NCBI GenBank assembly: GCA_965153455.1
Contig: OZ234503.1
Span: 6,478,157-6,542,156 of the forward strand
Length of the DNA: 64,000 bases
Source: Sphagnum compactum
Taxonomy: Eukaryota; Bryophyta; Sphagnopsida; Sphagnales
Direction of reading: 5' to 3'
The position numbers and the translations under genes were made by a program. Numbering within the stretch: position 1 is the stretch's first letter; each line of letters starts with the position of its first letter. Below, in pieces: positions 36,451-48,110 of this stretch. The notes beneath the pieces are model-generated. The model was given only the letters and a program-made list of their open reading frames with translations, had not been told where the DNA came from and did no database searches.

Positions 36451-37465
36451 GAAGGCGACGACATTGCTGCCGTCACCTTCTTTGCAGCAAAACCACCAAA
36501 AAAAGGCGGAGGTTGCCATTTCCTTGCAGCAAAGCCATCGAAGAAGGTGACGGAAGCTGTCGTCTTCTTCTTCTTCAATATAAAGTTACTGCCGTCGCCT
36601 TCTGCGCTACACGCCTTCTGCGCTACACGCCTTCTGCGCTACAACGAAAAAAAAGAGAGGCGACGACAACTTTGTTATCGTCGCCTTCTTCTCTCCGCTG
36701 CAAAAAAAGAAAAGAAAGAAGGCGACGGTAGCAATGTTGCCGTTGCTTTCTGCGTTGTAGCAAAAAAGAAGAAGAAGAAGGTGACCGCAGGAAAGCTGCC
36801 ACCGCCTTCTTTGCTAGGCTGCAACAAGAAAAAAAAAGGCGACGGGAGCTGCTACCATCACCTTCTTCACTGTAATGCAACAAAATAAAAAGAAGAAGGC
36901 GATGGCAGCAACACTGCTATCGCCTTCTTTGCTGCATTAGATTAAAAGGAAAAAAAAAGAAGGCGGTGGCAGCTTTGTCGCCGTCGCCTTCTTCGCTGCG
37001 CTGTAGCAAAACAAAAAGAAGAAGGCGACGGTAGCAATGTTGCTGTCGCCTTCTGCGTTGGAGCAAAACGAAAAGAAGGTGACGGCAGCTGTCGCCTTTT
37101 GCACTGCAAGAAAAAAGAAGAAGAAGAAGAAGGCGACTGTCGCCTTCTTCGTTGTGCTGCAACAAAACAAAAAGAAGAAGGCGACAACAGCAATGCTGCC
37201 GTCGCCTTCTGCGTTGGAGCAAAACGAAAAGAAGGCGACGACACCAACGCTGCCGTCGCCTTGTGCGCTGCAAGAAAAAAGAAGAAGAAGAAGGTGACGG
37301 CAGCAAAGCAAGTCGCTTTCTTCGCTGCACTGCAACAAAACAAAAAGAAGAAGGCGACGACAGCAACGCTGCCATCACCTTTTGCATTGGAGCAAAATGA
37401 AAAGAAGGCAACAACAACGTTGCTATCATCGCCTTCTGCGCTGCAAGAAAAAAGAAGAAGGCGAC
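36451..37465. repeat. Tandem array of about 15 imperfect palindromes in an intron
   Basis: Repeating blocks of about 60-80 bp. Each is an arm 'gaaggcgacgacagcaa', a short loop, the inverse arm 'gctgccgtcgccttc', then 'tgcgttggagcaaaacgaaaa' or a purine linker 'aaaaaagaagaag'. Arms are about 12-17 bp and GC-rich, linkers A-rich. Many overlapping ORFs in all six frames are products of this structure. It falls between the donor at 37494 and the acceptor at 36352 of the C2H2 gene, so its transcript would be intronic. Confidence 0.85.
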
Positions 37466-37495
37466 AGAACAAACAAGGGAGGGAGGGAGCTTACC

Positions 37496-37869
37496 TGAAG
37501 CTCCTGCTCTGGGTCCCGCATGGGTCCCGCTTGAGGGGCTCTAGTTCCAATAGGCGCTTGAGCTCCAACAGTGGCAGCTCGGCTCCAACAACGGCAGCTC
37601 CCCGACTCCAACAATGGCAGCTCCAGTGGTAGCCCAGCTCCAACAACGGCACCTCTAGCTCCAACCTCCCCTCCCGCTCCCGCTCGACAGCTCTGGAGCT
37701 CTGGCGATGGAGTGAGAGGTAGGAGGTGGTAGGTAGGAGGGGGGAGGTAGGAGGGGGAGACGTAAATAGAAGGCGGGAAGTAGGCAGGAGGGGAAAATTT
37801 TGGGGTAGAGAAGAGGTGGAAAAAATAATACCTACGGGCAGGGAGGATGGGTTTTTGGTTCATCCCCAA
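37496..37869 (-). other. GC-rich first exon/leader of the C2H2 gene
   Basis: GC-rich DNA just inside the right terminal repeat with a tandem 'gctccaacaacggcagctc' element (about 37560-37660) and a strong donor. The acceptor side brings TGA in the frame of its ATG, so I take it as untranslated leader. The terminal repeat next to it would hold the promoter, as in MuDR (inference). Confidence 0.45.
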
Positions 37870-37892
37870 AATGGCTTCAACGGGCGCATCCT

Positions 37893-37929
37893 CAACTGGT
37901 GCATTGGTGGCTGCTGGTTCACTCCAGCC
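37893..37929 (-). repeat. MULE right terminal inverted repeat
   Basis: On the minus strand begins GGCTGGAGTGAACCAGCAGC. Directly followed on + by GCTTTACTC, which also precedes the left repeat. Confidence 0.92.
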
Positions 37930-37938
37930 GCTTTACTC

Positions 37939-39339
37939 TTTCTCATCCAATATTTTATATGTCAGTCTTCCCCACAATGAAGAAAAGAAGAAACCTGTTT
38001 CTTGAAAAAGATGGCATTGGAAGTTGCCTTTCAATGTGCTAAATTATATATATGTTGTAAAAAAAAAAAGTCCGTCTCACCATGATCCAAGCCATCCATC
38101 CCATATCTAGGAAATACAACCACTTTTGAGAAGACTTGGTCTCTAATAGGTTTACGGATACTATAGTAACAAGGACTGCTCAACACATGTCTGTTGAATA
38201 ATTAAATCCTTTTGCAAATTCCATGCTGAAAAAAGAATTCCAAAAGAGTCCAGAGCAGGATGCTCAATAATAGTGTTTGCATGTTTTAAGGGTTGCAATG
38301 TGTCAGAGAGGGGTTTAGTTAAGGTTTTGCAGTCACCGGGATGCTCACAAGTGTTTTGCTTGTTGTTGTGCTGGAATGTTTCAGAAAGGGGATGACGACA
38401 TTTCTGATTTGCCAATTGAAGAACCTTAAGTAAAATCTCACACCCTTGACTAAAATCTCACATCCTTCTGTCTCTTCTATCCTATCTTCATGCAGTTAGA
38501 TATGCAGTTTGTTCAATGCAAATCCTCCTCTCATTTCCCCAACGGCTTCTTGGTGGATGCAGTTGTTAGACAAGCTTTCCAACTACATGAATTTCTTGTC
38601 AAGCTTTTTGACCAAACTTTCAACAGTTTGGAGAATTAAGATGTTGGAGGTTGTAAACTATTGAGTCACATATGCAGTTAGTTTTCAATGTGGTGGGAAG
38701 TAGATCAGGTACTATTCGGATAAAATTATTCCGTTACCTCCCCTCCCATTATTTCAGTCAACTTTGAATTTGCTAATTTAGCTTAAGGCAGAGTGGACTA
38801 AGGGAAAAACCCAAACCTTTGGGCCCACAAGGCTTTCAATGTAAAATTGATATCATGACACTTGCAAAACCATTCATTGGATGCCACCAAATTGATGCCA
38901 TTCTTTGTAACAAAATTGGACCACATACATGTATATTGCAACTCTAGGTTGGCTCGTAATTTGATTCCCATGATTGGAATATGTGAGAAGGAGGATTTCG
39001 ATTCTAAAGATCTTATATGTATAGTTGACACTACAAAACTTTTACAATTGTATGTTTCCACATTTAGCATCGGATAAATTGTGGGGAAGTTCAACAATGT
39101 TGGGAACTCTATCATCTAGCAATTCAGCCCTTTCAGAACACAGTGGAGAGGCTTTTGAGGATTTTGCAATTATAGTTGAAGATAGATACCACATTGTAAA
39201 CAAAATTGCAGCAAATAGTTGTGCAAAAATTCTTTTGTATCAAACTTGTGCATGTCTACCATTGAGTTATGTTCAAGTTGGATGTCTAATCAATTCTCCT
39301 TTGTTTCTTGATTGTGAATCTGTAGAATGATGTGCTGAG
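37939..39339. other. Intergenic right of the MULE
   Basis: About 37946-38035 resembles 9455-9540, the kind of repeated DNA the MULE landed in. No gene recognised further on. Confidence 0.45.
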
Positions 39340-40225
39340 CTTTTCTTGAAGTCCAACCTCTGTTACGTGTTAATTGTGGAGATATGCTTATAATTGCAGC
39401 CAATGCAACTGATGCAGGGGTAAATACCACAATGATGTCCATGCATAATTCTCCAAATCCAATTGTGATTGCAGGTGTCTCAGGATCCTTGGAGAGTGTT
39501 TAGCCTAAAGGCCACTACTGAAACATACAACTCGAAAGAGAAATTGGATAACAACCCACATGTTGAAGAAGTATCTCAATGGAATTCAATTGAAACTGCC
39601 AGCAGATTCACCATTGATTTCAGCAATCTCTTCAAGAGAAGCACTTTGTTTGAATAGCTGGTAAGGGTGACATAGTCTGGCCCACCTCCATGAGCTAGAC
39701 AAAGCAATTGATAATGTGAAGGGTGACAGTGTTTGGCCAACCTCTGTGAGCTAGACAAAGCACTGGATATTGTGAAGGGTGGCATAGACTGGCCAACCTC
39801 TGTGAGCTAGACAAAGGGATTTATATTTTGGAGCATTGCATCTCTATGGAGGTTCAGAGGACTGTTTCTCTACGAAATACACATGCATTGAAAGAGTTCA
39901 TGACTCCGGACTCTTGTGGAGTGCAAAGCCTATGCACTTCGGAAGCACCACTCTTTGCTAAGAAAGAGGATCAGGGATGTGGAACTTCTCAGTAATCTTC
40001 TACTTGTTCCCTTGTTTTCTTAGGATATGAAGACCGATTATGACGAAGAAATATTTTGTCACAATCTCAACAGCTTGGGTGCTTCCGGAATCCATACTCA
40101 GGATGGAGCGAAGTATCCATAGCTTCAATTGCACCACCTAATTCACGTTTCTAGCTTTGCAGTTTCTAATCTTATCTAAATTTTCTAGATGACTCCATTG
40201 TGGGCACTATATTTTATGGACTTAA
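39340..40225. repeat. Dispersed repeat R2, copy 2
   Basis: Counterpart of 11240-12130. It contains about three tandem units of some 60 bp at 39659-39830 ('aagggtgacatag.ctggccaacctc...gagctagacaaag'), where copy 1 has two. Confidence 0.6.
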
Positions 40226-40798
40226 TATTTGAACAGCCACTACGGAATAATAACTCTCATAGAGAATCGGAGTTCCAATTCAAGTATTTTCAATTTTTGC
40301 TGCCACACCAGCAATCACAAACAGCTTGCGGGTTGTTTGATACACTACCCAACCTCATTACAGTGATGTTTAGGAAGCATCATGCTTCTTGGACTGTAGA
40401 GTCTCACTCAAACCAAAACGGGTTCCAATTTCTGGAACTACACTCAACCAAAACTGATCACAATTTCTTGAACTGAATTTCATTCCAGAGGCGTGACATT
40501 AATGAATGACACATAGTTGTGTTGAATTGGCACTCAGCTCACATCTTCAATTTCTGCAAATTTTCTGAAACATGAGATGACCTTTTGGGGGGGAAAAAAA
40601 AAAAATCCTTCTGTTTTTCGAATATGCCTTGATCTCATGAACTGGCCTGGACCGCTTCCTTAGGCTGCTGGTATGGTAGAGTGTGTAACACTCTATTTCA
40701 ACACTCTTGATTTCTGCAAAAGTTTTCAAAGGAAGGAGAATTAGTTTGCATTTCTGCATGAAGGATATATGAAGCCAGGGTCTCAATGTGGTCACTCC
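40226..40798. other. Intergenic, nothing recognised
   Basis: No supported gene or repeat. Confidence 0.35.
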
Positions 40799-40983
40799 AA
40801 GTGCTCTATAACTAATGTCAAGTTTCAACACAAGCCAAAATATCATCTTTCAAAAATCCGCATATGAACATAGAGCTATTATTATTACCTAGGGGCCTAT
40901 TAAAATCCCTTAAGCTACTATACTCTATAATGAATCTAAACACCATATCCTTGCCTACCAAGGCAAGGCCAACAAACCCAATT
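40799..40983. repeat. Copy of the unit-1 insertion repeat
   Basis: Matches about 5786-5955, including 'cttaagctacta.actctat' and 'aaggccaacaaa'. Confidence 0.6.
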
Positions 40984-41159
40984 TCCTTTGCTGCTAGCTC
41001 AGGATCCTTTTGCTTTCTGCTCTGATCAAGACAAACCTAATGCTGGCTCCAAAAGCACTGAGACTGAAACAAACACTTTCATGTTAGTGGAATTCATTGT
41101 TTCCTTTCCCAATATATCAAAAAAAAAATTAAACTACTGAGAACAGCACTTTGAGAAAT

Positions 41160-41640
41160 TTCCAAGTGTATTTGGAGGGCACCTTATTATGTCCATGAAC
41201 TGGGAAGAGCCCTTAGAGAAATTTCCAAGTGTATCCGGAGGGCACCTTATATTCATGAATAAAAGAGGAGGGATCTTGCTCACTTGTTAAGAGTGGGAAG
41301 GAATTTACACTATAATTTTAGGTATATGCTCTCCCTCATGCTCTTAAGGAGTAGGCGGAAGAACACTCTCCTCCTAAAACTCGTGAAAAACATATATTAA
41401 GTTCATGATAAATTTTGCCTCATACTTTCCAATGGGTAAAGCCCAGGGGTCACAAACGTTCCCAAAATGTGAAACTTGAGTTAGTTACCACCTTGTCTTA
41501 GGCCCCATATTTTGGAAAAGTCCCCCCGCCACCCCCCCCACCCTGGGTCTTTAACCTACACAAAGTTTTTGACTATGGCCTTGTCCTAGGCCCCTTATTT
41601 TGGTAATGTCCCCACCCTGAGGCTTTACCCTACACAAAAT
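41160..41640. repeat. Dispersed repeat R3, copy 2
   Basis: Same block set as 14750-15110, rearranged. It includes a local duplication 'gagaaatttccaagtgtat..ggagggcacctta' (about 41151 and 41216) and another around 'taggccc.ttattttgg' (about 41500 and 41589). Confidence 0.45.
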
Positions 41641-44097
41641 TTCAGACATGACCTAGAAATGCACATATTGAATTGAACTCTCAAAAAGCTCTTGTTAACC
41701 AAACATACGGCTCCACTCATGGATGAAGGATGACCCTTACACATGGATGAATGACCCTTCCATTATGGCAAGTTCAAAGTTAGAACCAGCAATAGGCAAA
41801 ATAGGAAATGTTCCATATCAAGTTCCCAAAAAATAAACTCACAACTCACAAGGTACTAATACTTGGTGAACATTCCTTAAAATGTGGGACCAACTGAAAA
41901 GCTACACATCCTTTCATGGTCTCTCTTTGACAGCCATAAAAGAGGCATTAAAGGAAGTCTTTATTTCAAGTGCTTCTTTGTTGTCTTCTCATCAATACCC
42001 TTTTCATCTAACCATTACCACTTTACCCTCCTCCATCTTCATAGTTTGGTTTGAGGCCTGTAAATGCCATAAACTATGGACCCCACACCCTCATTCCAAT
42101 ACATAGTGACATAAGTGAAAACTCTCAATTGTAGGACCCATTGTAGCTTTAGACCAAAGAAGGTTCAACTAACAAAGTTCCAATAGCATCTAAATGCATC
42201 TATATTTATTTATTTATTTATTTATGTATCTAAGTGCAACAATGTTCAGCAACCATCACAAACCCAACTTCCCTTTGAGTATGTAAATGCTACCATCAAG
42301 GGTTTTTTTTTTTCTTAAATTGTGATATCAATAAATTTGGGAGTTTTTCCAACAAAATTAGCAAGATTAGTCAATTTTACATTAGGAAAACAACCATTAC
42401 AAATTTAAAAAATTCCGAGGTTTTTTGTCCAAAAAATGAATTTCTTTTTGAAAACAATCATTGGACACCATCATGAAAACCATTTCAATTTTCTTTATGG
42501 AACACCAATCTCTCTTTGATTCCAAAACAACTTGCAAAAGGTTGAGTAAGGATTAAGAGGTTTTGAAGGATTAGAAGGGTTTTTTTAATCCACTTTTAAA
42601 GTTTTAATATGGTATTTTTGGGGATTTAAACAACCACTAAATGCATATGCCCTTGTCAAAGGATCATAAGATTTAAGGCACATTATTTTTTTCTTAAGAT
42701 CTCTAACATATGTATTGGGGAAGATTAGAATAAGAATTCTTTCTCTAGTGAAGCAACATATAGGTTTTTTTGAATAGGTAACATCTAAGGAGTAGGACCC
42801 TCCCCAAATAAGCACATGCTCAAAGAAAGGTTGTTTATTTTGTGAACGAGTGGTTGGTAACCCGTGGCTACGCCACTCCAGCCACCCCCAAGAAAAGGAG
42901 GGAGGACCCAAAAAAAACGAAAAAAAAAAAAAAACACCTCCCTTCACTCCCCCGTCCGGTCCTTTCCCGCCCGTCCCCCCCTGCTGGCCCCCCCCTGCTG
43001 CCCCCCCCCCACCCCTGCTGGCCCGCCCCACCCCTGCTGCCCCCCCCTGCTGCCGCTCAGTAACTTCCTAACTGCCGCTCAGTAAAAAGTAACTTAGGTA
43101 AATTTGGTAACTTCGAAAAGGTAAAAACGGACAGACGGACGCACGCACACCATGTTTGTAATTATATATAAGATGCCTTGCTCCGAGGGTATTATGGGTA
43201 AAACATTGACATTATTTCATTTCATTTTATCATTTTCTCCCATGATACTCGACAAGTATTGTAGGAAAAAATGAAAAAAAAAGTGAGGCATTTAAAAAAA
43301 TGAAATGCTCACTCCGAACTGTAATAAAAAATGAAAAAAAATGTGATGCATTTTTGAAAACTAAGTAATCACATGAATTTTTAAAAATTTTATATCAATT
43401 CCATTTAAAATTTTTAAATATTATACAACCAAATTTAATTTAATTGTGAAGTATAAAGAAACTTAAACATAATTATGAAAAAAGAAATGCATAATGATAT
43501 ATAAATAAATTTATTGAATTATGTGATTAAACATATGACATTGATTACATTATGTAGTTAGAAAATAGTATGATATTGTGTGATATTTCAATTAATATAC
43601 ATTTGTTTATATATATTCAATGACAGTATTTGTCATAAGTTAAAGTTATGGTCAAATAGTCAAAGAATTAGTTCGTGTTCAAGAATGTGGGGGCATCAAT
43701 ACCATCAAATGATATTGATCAAAGTTTTTTTTTTTAAAATTATTATTATTATAAATTTGTAAGGTAGGTAGATTGGTAATCATCTAGATGAGGACTTAGC
43801 CAAATTTGGCTACATGCAATAGAACATAATATAACTTTTTGGATTATGGCTACATGTCTAGTGACATCCTAGAAGCTAGAGAAAAAGCTCTACAAAAACA
43901 TGCTATAACTAAACCTAATTTGGAATCTATTATTGAATGCCACATGTAATGTCTAATGTGGTGACCCTTCTATGGTTAGGATTAACTTAGATGATGACAT
44001 GTCATTCATTTATTGGACCATTTGTTACCTACAACCTCACCAGATAGAACATCCATATTTCATAACTAGCCCATATTTCTTTTCAAAGGGCAAACAA
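41641..44097. other. Intergenic with simple repeats
   Basis: Holds a (TTTA)n run near 42210, a C-rich tract with 'cccccctgctggcc' repeats at about 42930-43080 whose three overlapping ORFs are artefacts, a repeated 'aactgccgctcagtaa' (about 43050 and 43070), and otherwise AT-rich DNA. No gene supported. Confidence 0.5.
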
Positions 44098-44266
44098 TTC
44101 TCTTAATAATGTAATTTATTAAAATTCTCTCAATAATATAATTTATGAAAATTCCCCCAATATTATAATTTTATTAAAATTCTCTTAATAATATCATTAT
44201 TAAATTATCTCAATAATAAAATTTATTGCAATTATCTCAATAATATAGTTTATTACAAATCTCTCT
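44098..44266 (+). repeat. AT-rich minisatellite, about 33-bp unit, five to six copies
   Basis: Repeats of 'attctctcaataatataatt' with variation. No coding sense. Confidence 0.75.
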
Positions 44267-45057
44267 ATACCCAAGGTGAAATGGTACTTCGCTTGAAGAT
44301 GGTCTTTGTGATGCCCGGAGAATAGAGCAAGCTGATAACCCGACTTATTGACTCCCCGAGCACCTTTACCATTTTCCCGGTAATTAAATTATTTTCAGTA
44401 AATGTCGATTAAATTTTCTTAAAAACCCTAAAAACCCTAAACCGTGTTGCTACCCAAGTGTACATGTCATTTCACTTGTCAACATGGCGAGGTCTTTTGA
44501 AAGTGCCGGAATTTCAAGAAATTTTTACTTTTACTTCTACTTCCGAAATGAAAAAATAATAATAATTTTTAAAAAATTGCCAAGAAGACGCCGGAATAGT
44601 AAATACGATGGTATTACCCTCTTGGATTGTCGGATTCCATCCGGCTAGTGTGTGTTTGAAAACCAAAGAGTAATCGGATACCTTACCCCATAACACATAC
44701 GCAAGCAAATGGCCTTTGTCGTCCCGGGTTGAACTCTTTTAGATTTTTTCACAAAGTGTTTTTTTTCTTAAAAAAAATTATTGCGGAAAGCCGCCTAACA
44801 ACACAACCCACTAGTTATTTTTTTAAAAAGGGGTGGAGATATCCGCATACACCCGTGCATGATTGTTGTACCCTTTGCCCTTTCTCTTGAATTTATCGGA
44901 GAAAGGGCGAAAAATGATGGTCATGGGATCTTTAGTCCTATCATTTCCTTAAAGATGAGATTGTCTCCAATGAAGCTTGTGACTTTGGTTAGTATACCCA
45001 ATTAGTGTTACGATTGTATGTTTATTATGAATGAATATATTGTTCATTTAAACTAAC

Positions 45058-45507
45058 ACTAGTGTAGCCTGTGTTGTTGGCTTGAGTGTGAACTTGTTAC
45101 TCGACTAATTTTTCCTTTCAAAATTATTTTTTGTAATTTATTTGAATTTTCAATTACAAAAAAATTACTCAAAATTCAATATTTCTTGCACCTTAGATTT
45201 TTTTTTAAAATTTCAAATCACTTTCATTGAATTCTACTCATTGAGGGTTTTATAACAATATCAAGAGCGTGCCCAAATTCTCTTATAATTTATAATTTTG
45301 ATTTAAATGATTTTTCTTGTGAAATTTTTTGTTCAATATTCAATAACTTCTCCACCATGCGTCAAAACATTATGAGACCAACTTAGTGCACCCTTGCTCA
45401 TTGGGGGCTTTGCAACTATACCAAGAGAACAAGAAGAGGAGGCATGGTTTGGGAGATCTTAACAACAAACAAACAAACAAACAAATGACCTTCCTTCATA
45501 GATAGAT
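45058..45507 (+). repeat. Interspersed repeat family R1, copy b
   Basis: Opens 'actagtgtagcctgtgttg', has 'agtgtgaacttgttactcga', and ends 'ccttccttcatagatagatt' after an (AAAC)n stretch. Abuts copy c head to tail. Confidence 0.65.
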
Positions 45508-45995
45508 TAGTGTAACTTGTATCGATGGCCCAAGTGTGAACACATTGAGGGCTTAATCGAATTTTCTTTCCAAACTCAATTTTTGTAATTTGTTTGAATT
45601 TCCAACGACAAAATCCACTCAAAAATCAAAATTTTCCACCTTAGCTCTGAAATTTATGAAATAAACCCTATTAAATCTAACTCGCCAAGGGCTTTCCAAC
45701 AACACCAAGAACACTTCCAAATTCCAATACACAGTTTTCAGTTTTAATTTTATTTAGTTTTCATTGAGAAAATGGTGAAATAATCAGCTTTCACATCATA
45801 GCTCACTCCACCCCTACTCATTGAGAGAGCTTTCCAAAGATATCAAGAGTGCGACATGAAGTGCCATGCACCCCTATTCATTGAGAGAGCTTTCGAAAGA
45901 TACCAAGAGTGCAACATGAAGGGTCGTGGTTTGGGAGAACTCAAAGTGACAAACAAAACAAAAGAAACTACCTTGCTTCATCGATAGATTACCTT
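45508..45995 (+). repeat. Interspersed repeat family R1, copy c
   Basis: Starts 'tagtgtaacttgtatcgatg' directly where copy b ends. It has an internal duplication of 'cacccctactcattgagaga' (about 45829 and 45869) and ends 'catcgatagatta'. Confidence 0.65.
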
Positions 45996-47302
45996 GAGAA
46001 CACAACTAAGGAAACAGTAATTCTCAATGGTGTAGAAGATTGCTTGAACACAAGATTTTGGGATACAATTGGTTAACCCAAGGCCTCCTCCTCCTGGGTG
46101 CATCCAAAAGGAGGGCAATGAGATACCTATATAGGTGATTAGGCAATTCAACTAAAATGTCTTGTTCCTTGGACCTTCTTGAATTCAAAGGGGTGCAAAC
46201 AAAATGGCAACTTTTCTACACTAGTGGGGTCCAAAAGATCAATGGCAGCTTTTTTAGGGTTTAGGGTTTTGCACCCTCCACCATAATAGTATAGGCTAGG
46301 GTAGTGTGTCCCCCTATACTTTTGTTCAAGTCCAAAAAACTAAGCTCTCCTTTTCAACCCATTAGGATCCAAATTCATAAGACCTCTTTGTCTCTTTTAG
46401 GTCAACTATCAAAACTATTCCCCATGAATTCCAAGGAGATCCTTATATATAGCCAAATTTGGTTAATTATCTTTTGAATGAGTGCCAATTTGGCTAATCA
46501 CAAAATTGGGGGGGGGGGGGAAAAACACTTCTTGTAAGTTATTATTATGACAAAGAATTTCAAGATCTTCACATATATTGATTGTCCAATCTTTATCCAT
46601 TTTAGACATCTCTGAATCAAATTGTAGATCTTGGCTAGTTCTAAAAATATTTTCAAGAGTCCTGATACAACCAGTGACCTAGGTACCTATGTTTAGATGT
46701 GGCAATTTTTTTTCAAAAAATAGGAAAAAAAATAAATCAGTGCCTCAATTTTTTTAATTTCAAAATTTTTTAAAAAAATGCATTATTGCTGTTCTGAAAA
46801 AAGCATTCACCAAGATGAGAAATTTTGCCACACAAAAAAAATATTGGTATACAATAGTGATAATATATGCAAAGCTATTATTCCTTTTTGAAGTCTTCAG
46901 ATATTTCTTATTGAATATGCATAACATGAAATTACTGATATTACTTAAATTTTATTTAAATAAGTATCCTATCCACTTGAGAGCATAGTTCAGAAAAAAA
47001 AATCTGGATAATCTTGTGAATCAACAAGAGATGATTTTTCATGAATTTATGGGGGAAAAAAATTCTTGTGAATCAACTCATAATCTTGTTGTTGGGAGTG
47101 CAACAAGATCATGAATGAAATTTTCATCTTTTCCTATTCCTTTTGTTCTCTCACCTTCCTTTCTCACCTATGAATGAACTTGTACTAGTGTACAAAGAGA
47201 TGTTTCATCCTTTCAGTGGATGTAACCAAGCATTGCATTGGTTTTCAATTCGGTTCATCCTTTTCCTTTTTTTCTTTATTTTTTTTTCCCCTTCTTAATC
47301 TT
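45996..47302. other. Intergenic with a 13-base G run
   Basis: G run at 46508-46520. No gene supported. Confidence 0.45.
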
Positions 47303-47525
47303 CTTATGTTATTTCATAGTCTTCCAATTTATTTTTTCCCCATTTACTATGGGTTGTTCCTTGACCTTTGCCTTAGACCACTTGAAGGTGTTTTGGTATA
47401 CGTTTCCTTTTTTTGGTTTTTTTCCTTTTTCATTTCTTATGTTATTTCATAGTCTTCCAATTTTACGTTCCCCTTTTCTACGGGTTGTTCCTTTACCTTA
47501 GACAACTTGAAGGGGTTTCAATATA
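47303..47525 (+). repeat. Two tandem units of about 95-105 bp
   Basis: 'cttatgttatttcatagtct' begins at 47303 and 47436; both units go on to 'gggttgttcctt.acctt..ccttagac.acttgaagg'. ORFs here (47216-47501) are pyrimidine-rich and not convincing. Confidence 0.75.
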
Positions 47526-47859
47526 CATCATTATGTCATCGTAAAATTGAAGGTTTAAGGCATAGAACACCATACACAAACACACAAATGCCTACATCAT
47601 CATCATCATCAAATGTGTTTACCGACAACATGAATTACCTCCCATGGTCCATCCATCCATCAATAGGGGCGCGTAGAGAAAAAAAAACCACTTATCCTCA
47701 AGTTGTTGACATGATATTGCTTGAAAGGAATGTTTACATTCTAATGCATGCATTCGACAAGGTTTGCTATTTCCCTTCTAAGCCAATGCAACATGGGCAT
47801 TTTTTTGTACGGTAAACCCTCAAGGTGGAGCCATTACTAAACGAAAGAACCTAGAAGAA

Positions 47860-48110
47860 GGCCGTAGGGTCGAGTATGGTCCCACATTTAGGGAATGTCC
47901 CCCACACTTTAGATTTAGCACAAGGTGAAATTTTATCATGCACCTAGCACACAAAGTTCATAAGGGTAGAGAGGGAATAGTCAAGGGGAAAGGTTCTCAC
48001 TCCTTTACATTCTTAAAGTGTAGGCATAAGATCCCGCCCCTCCATTTGTAGGAGTGATACTCACTAATACGAGCCTTCTAAACACACTAGAAATTTTCTC
48101 AAGTGCCTCC
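47860..48110. repeat. Dispersed repeat R3, copy 3
   Basis: Contains 'ggtgaaattttatcatgcac' and 'aaagtgtaggcata', as in the two other copies. Confidence 0.4.

Larger units (their letters stand above)
34344..37869 (-). pseudogene. Second MULE gene: C2H2-finger protein with 12-residue repeats, interrupted
   Basis: Model on the minus strand: non-coding exon I ending CTTCAG|GTAAGC at 37495; intron 37494-36352 holding the palindrome array; exon II from 36351 with ATG at 36337 and MARGRRLKKSGGGELEVHKQ, then repeats like QNVAASDEAIAQ, ending CCATTTG|GTGAGC at 35244; exon III from 34942, in phase, with a finger C-x4-C-x12-H-x4-H (CKVGTC...HLKEVH) and a basic region. A TAA at 34517-34515 cuts the frame, which then continues open about 57 codons to TAG at 34344. 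Solo LTR B sits inside exon II. Removing LTR and one GTCAC rejoins the repeat in frame. Likely DNA-binding or accessory protein of the element (inference). Confidence 0.75.
25107..37929 (+). mobile_element. Large two-gene Mutator-like element (MULE), 12,823 bp
   Basis: Bounded by 37-bp terminal inverted repeats (25107-25143 and 37893-37929) that differ at only two positions, and by an exact 9-bp direct repeat GCTTTACTC outside them (25098-25106 and 37930-37938). Nine bases is the Mutator target-duplication size, and the element carries a MULE transposase with a SWIM finger. The transposase gene is on + and a C2H2-finger gene on -, converging towards the middle, as mudrA and mudrB do in maize MuDR (established for MuDR; here an analogy). 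Both genes carry stops, and a solo LTR sits in the second, so this copy is no longer autonomous. Confidence 0.9.

Noticed and set aside
33120-37465. CRISPR-like regular spacing of the 51-bp and palindrome arrays
   Set aside because: Host is a plant; units have no constant repeat with unique spacers and no cas genes. They are minisatellite-type arrays inside a transposon.
36500-37640. Many long overlapping ORFs on both strands (up to 177 codons)
   Set aside because: They all read through the palindrome array, have low-complexity Lys/Phe/Ser-rich products, occur in all frames and have no family. The openness follows from stop-free repeats.
42842-43085. Three overlapping 73-codon Pro-rich ORFs
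   Set aside because: They arise from a C-rich tract read in three frames. No conserved features.
44309-44740. Possible LTR beginning 'tgtgatgcccggag'
   Set aside because: No matching second copy in the window and no CA end with a 5-bp duplication could be found.
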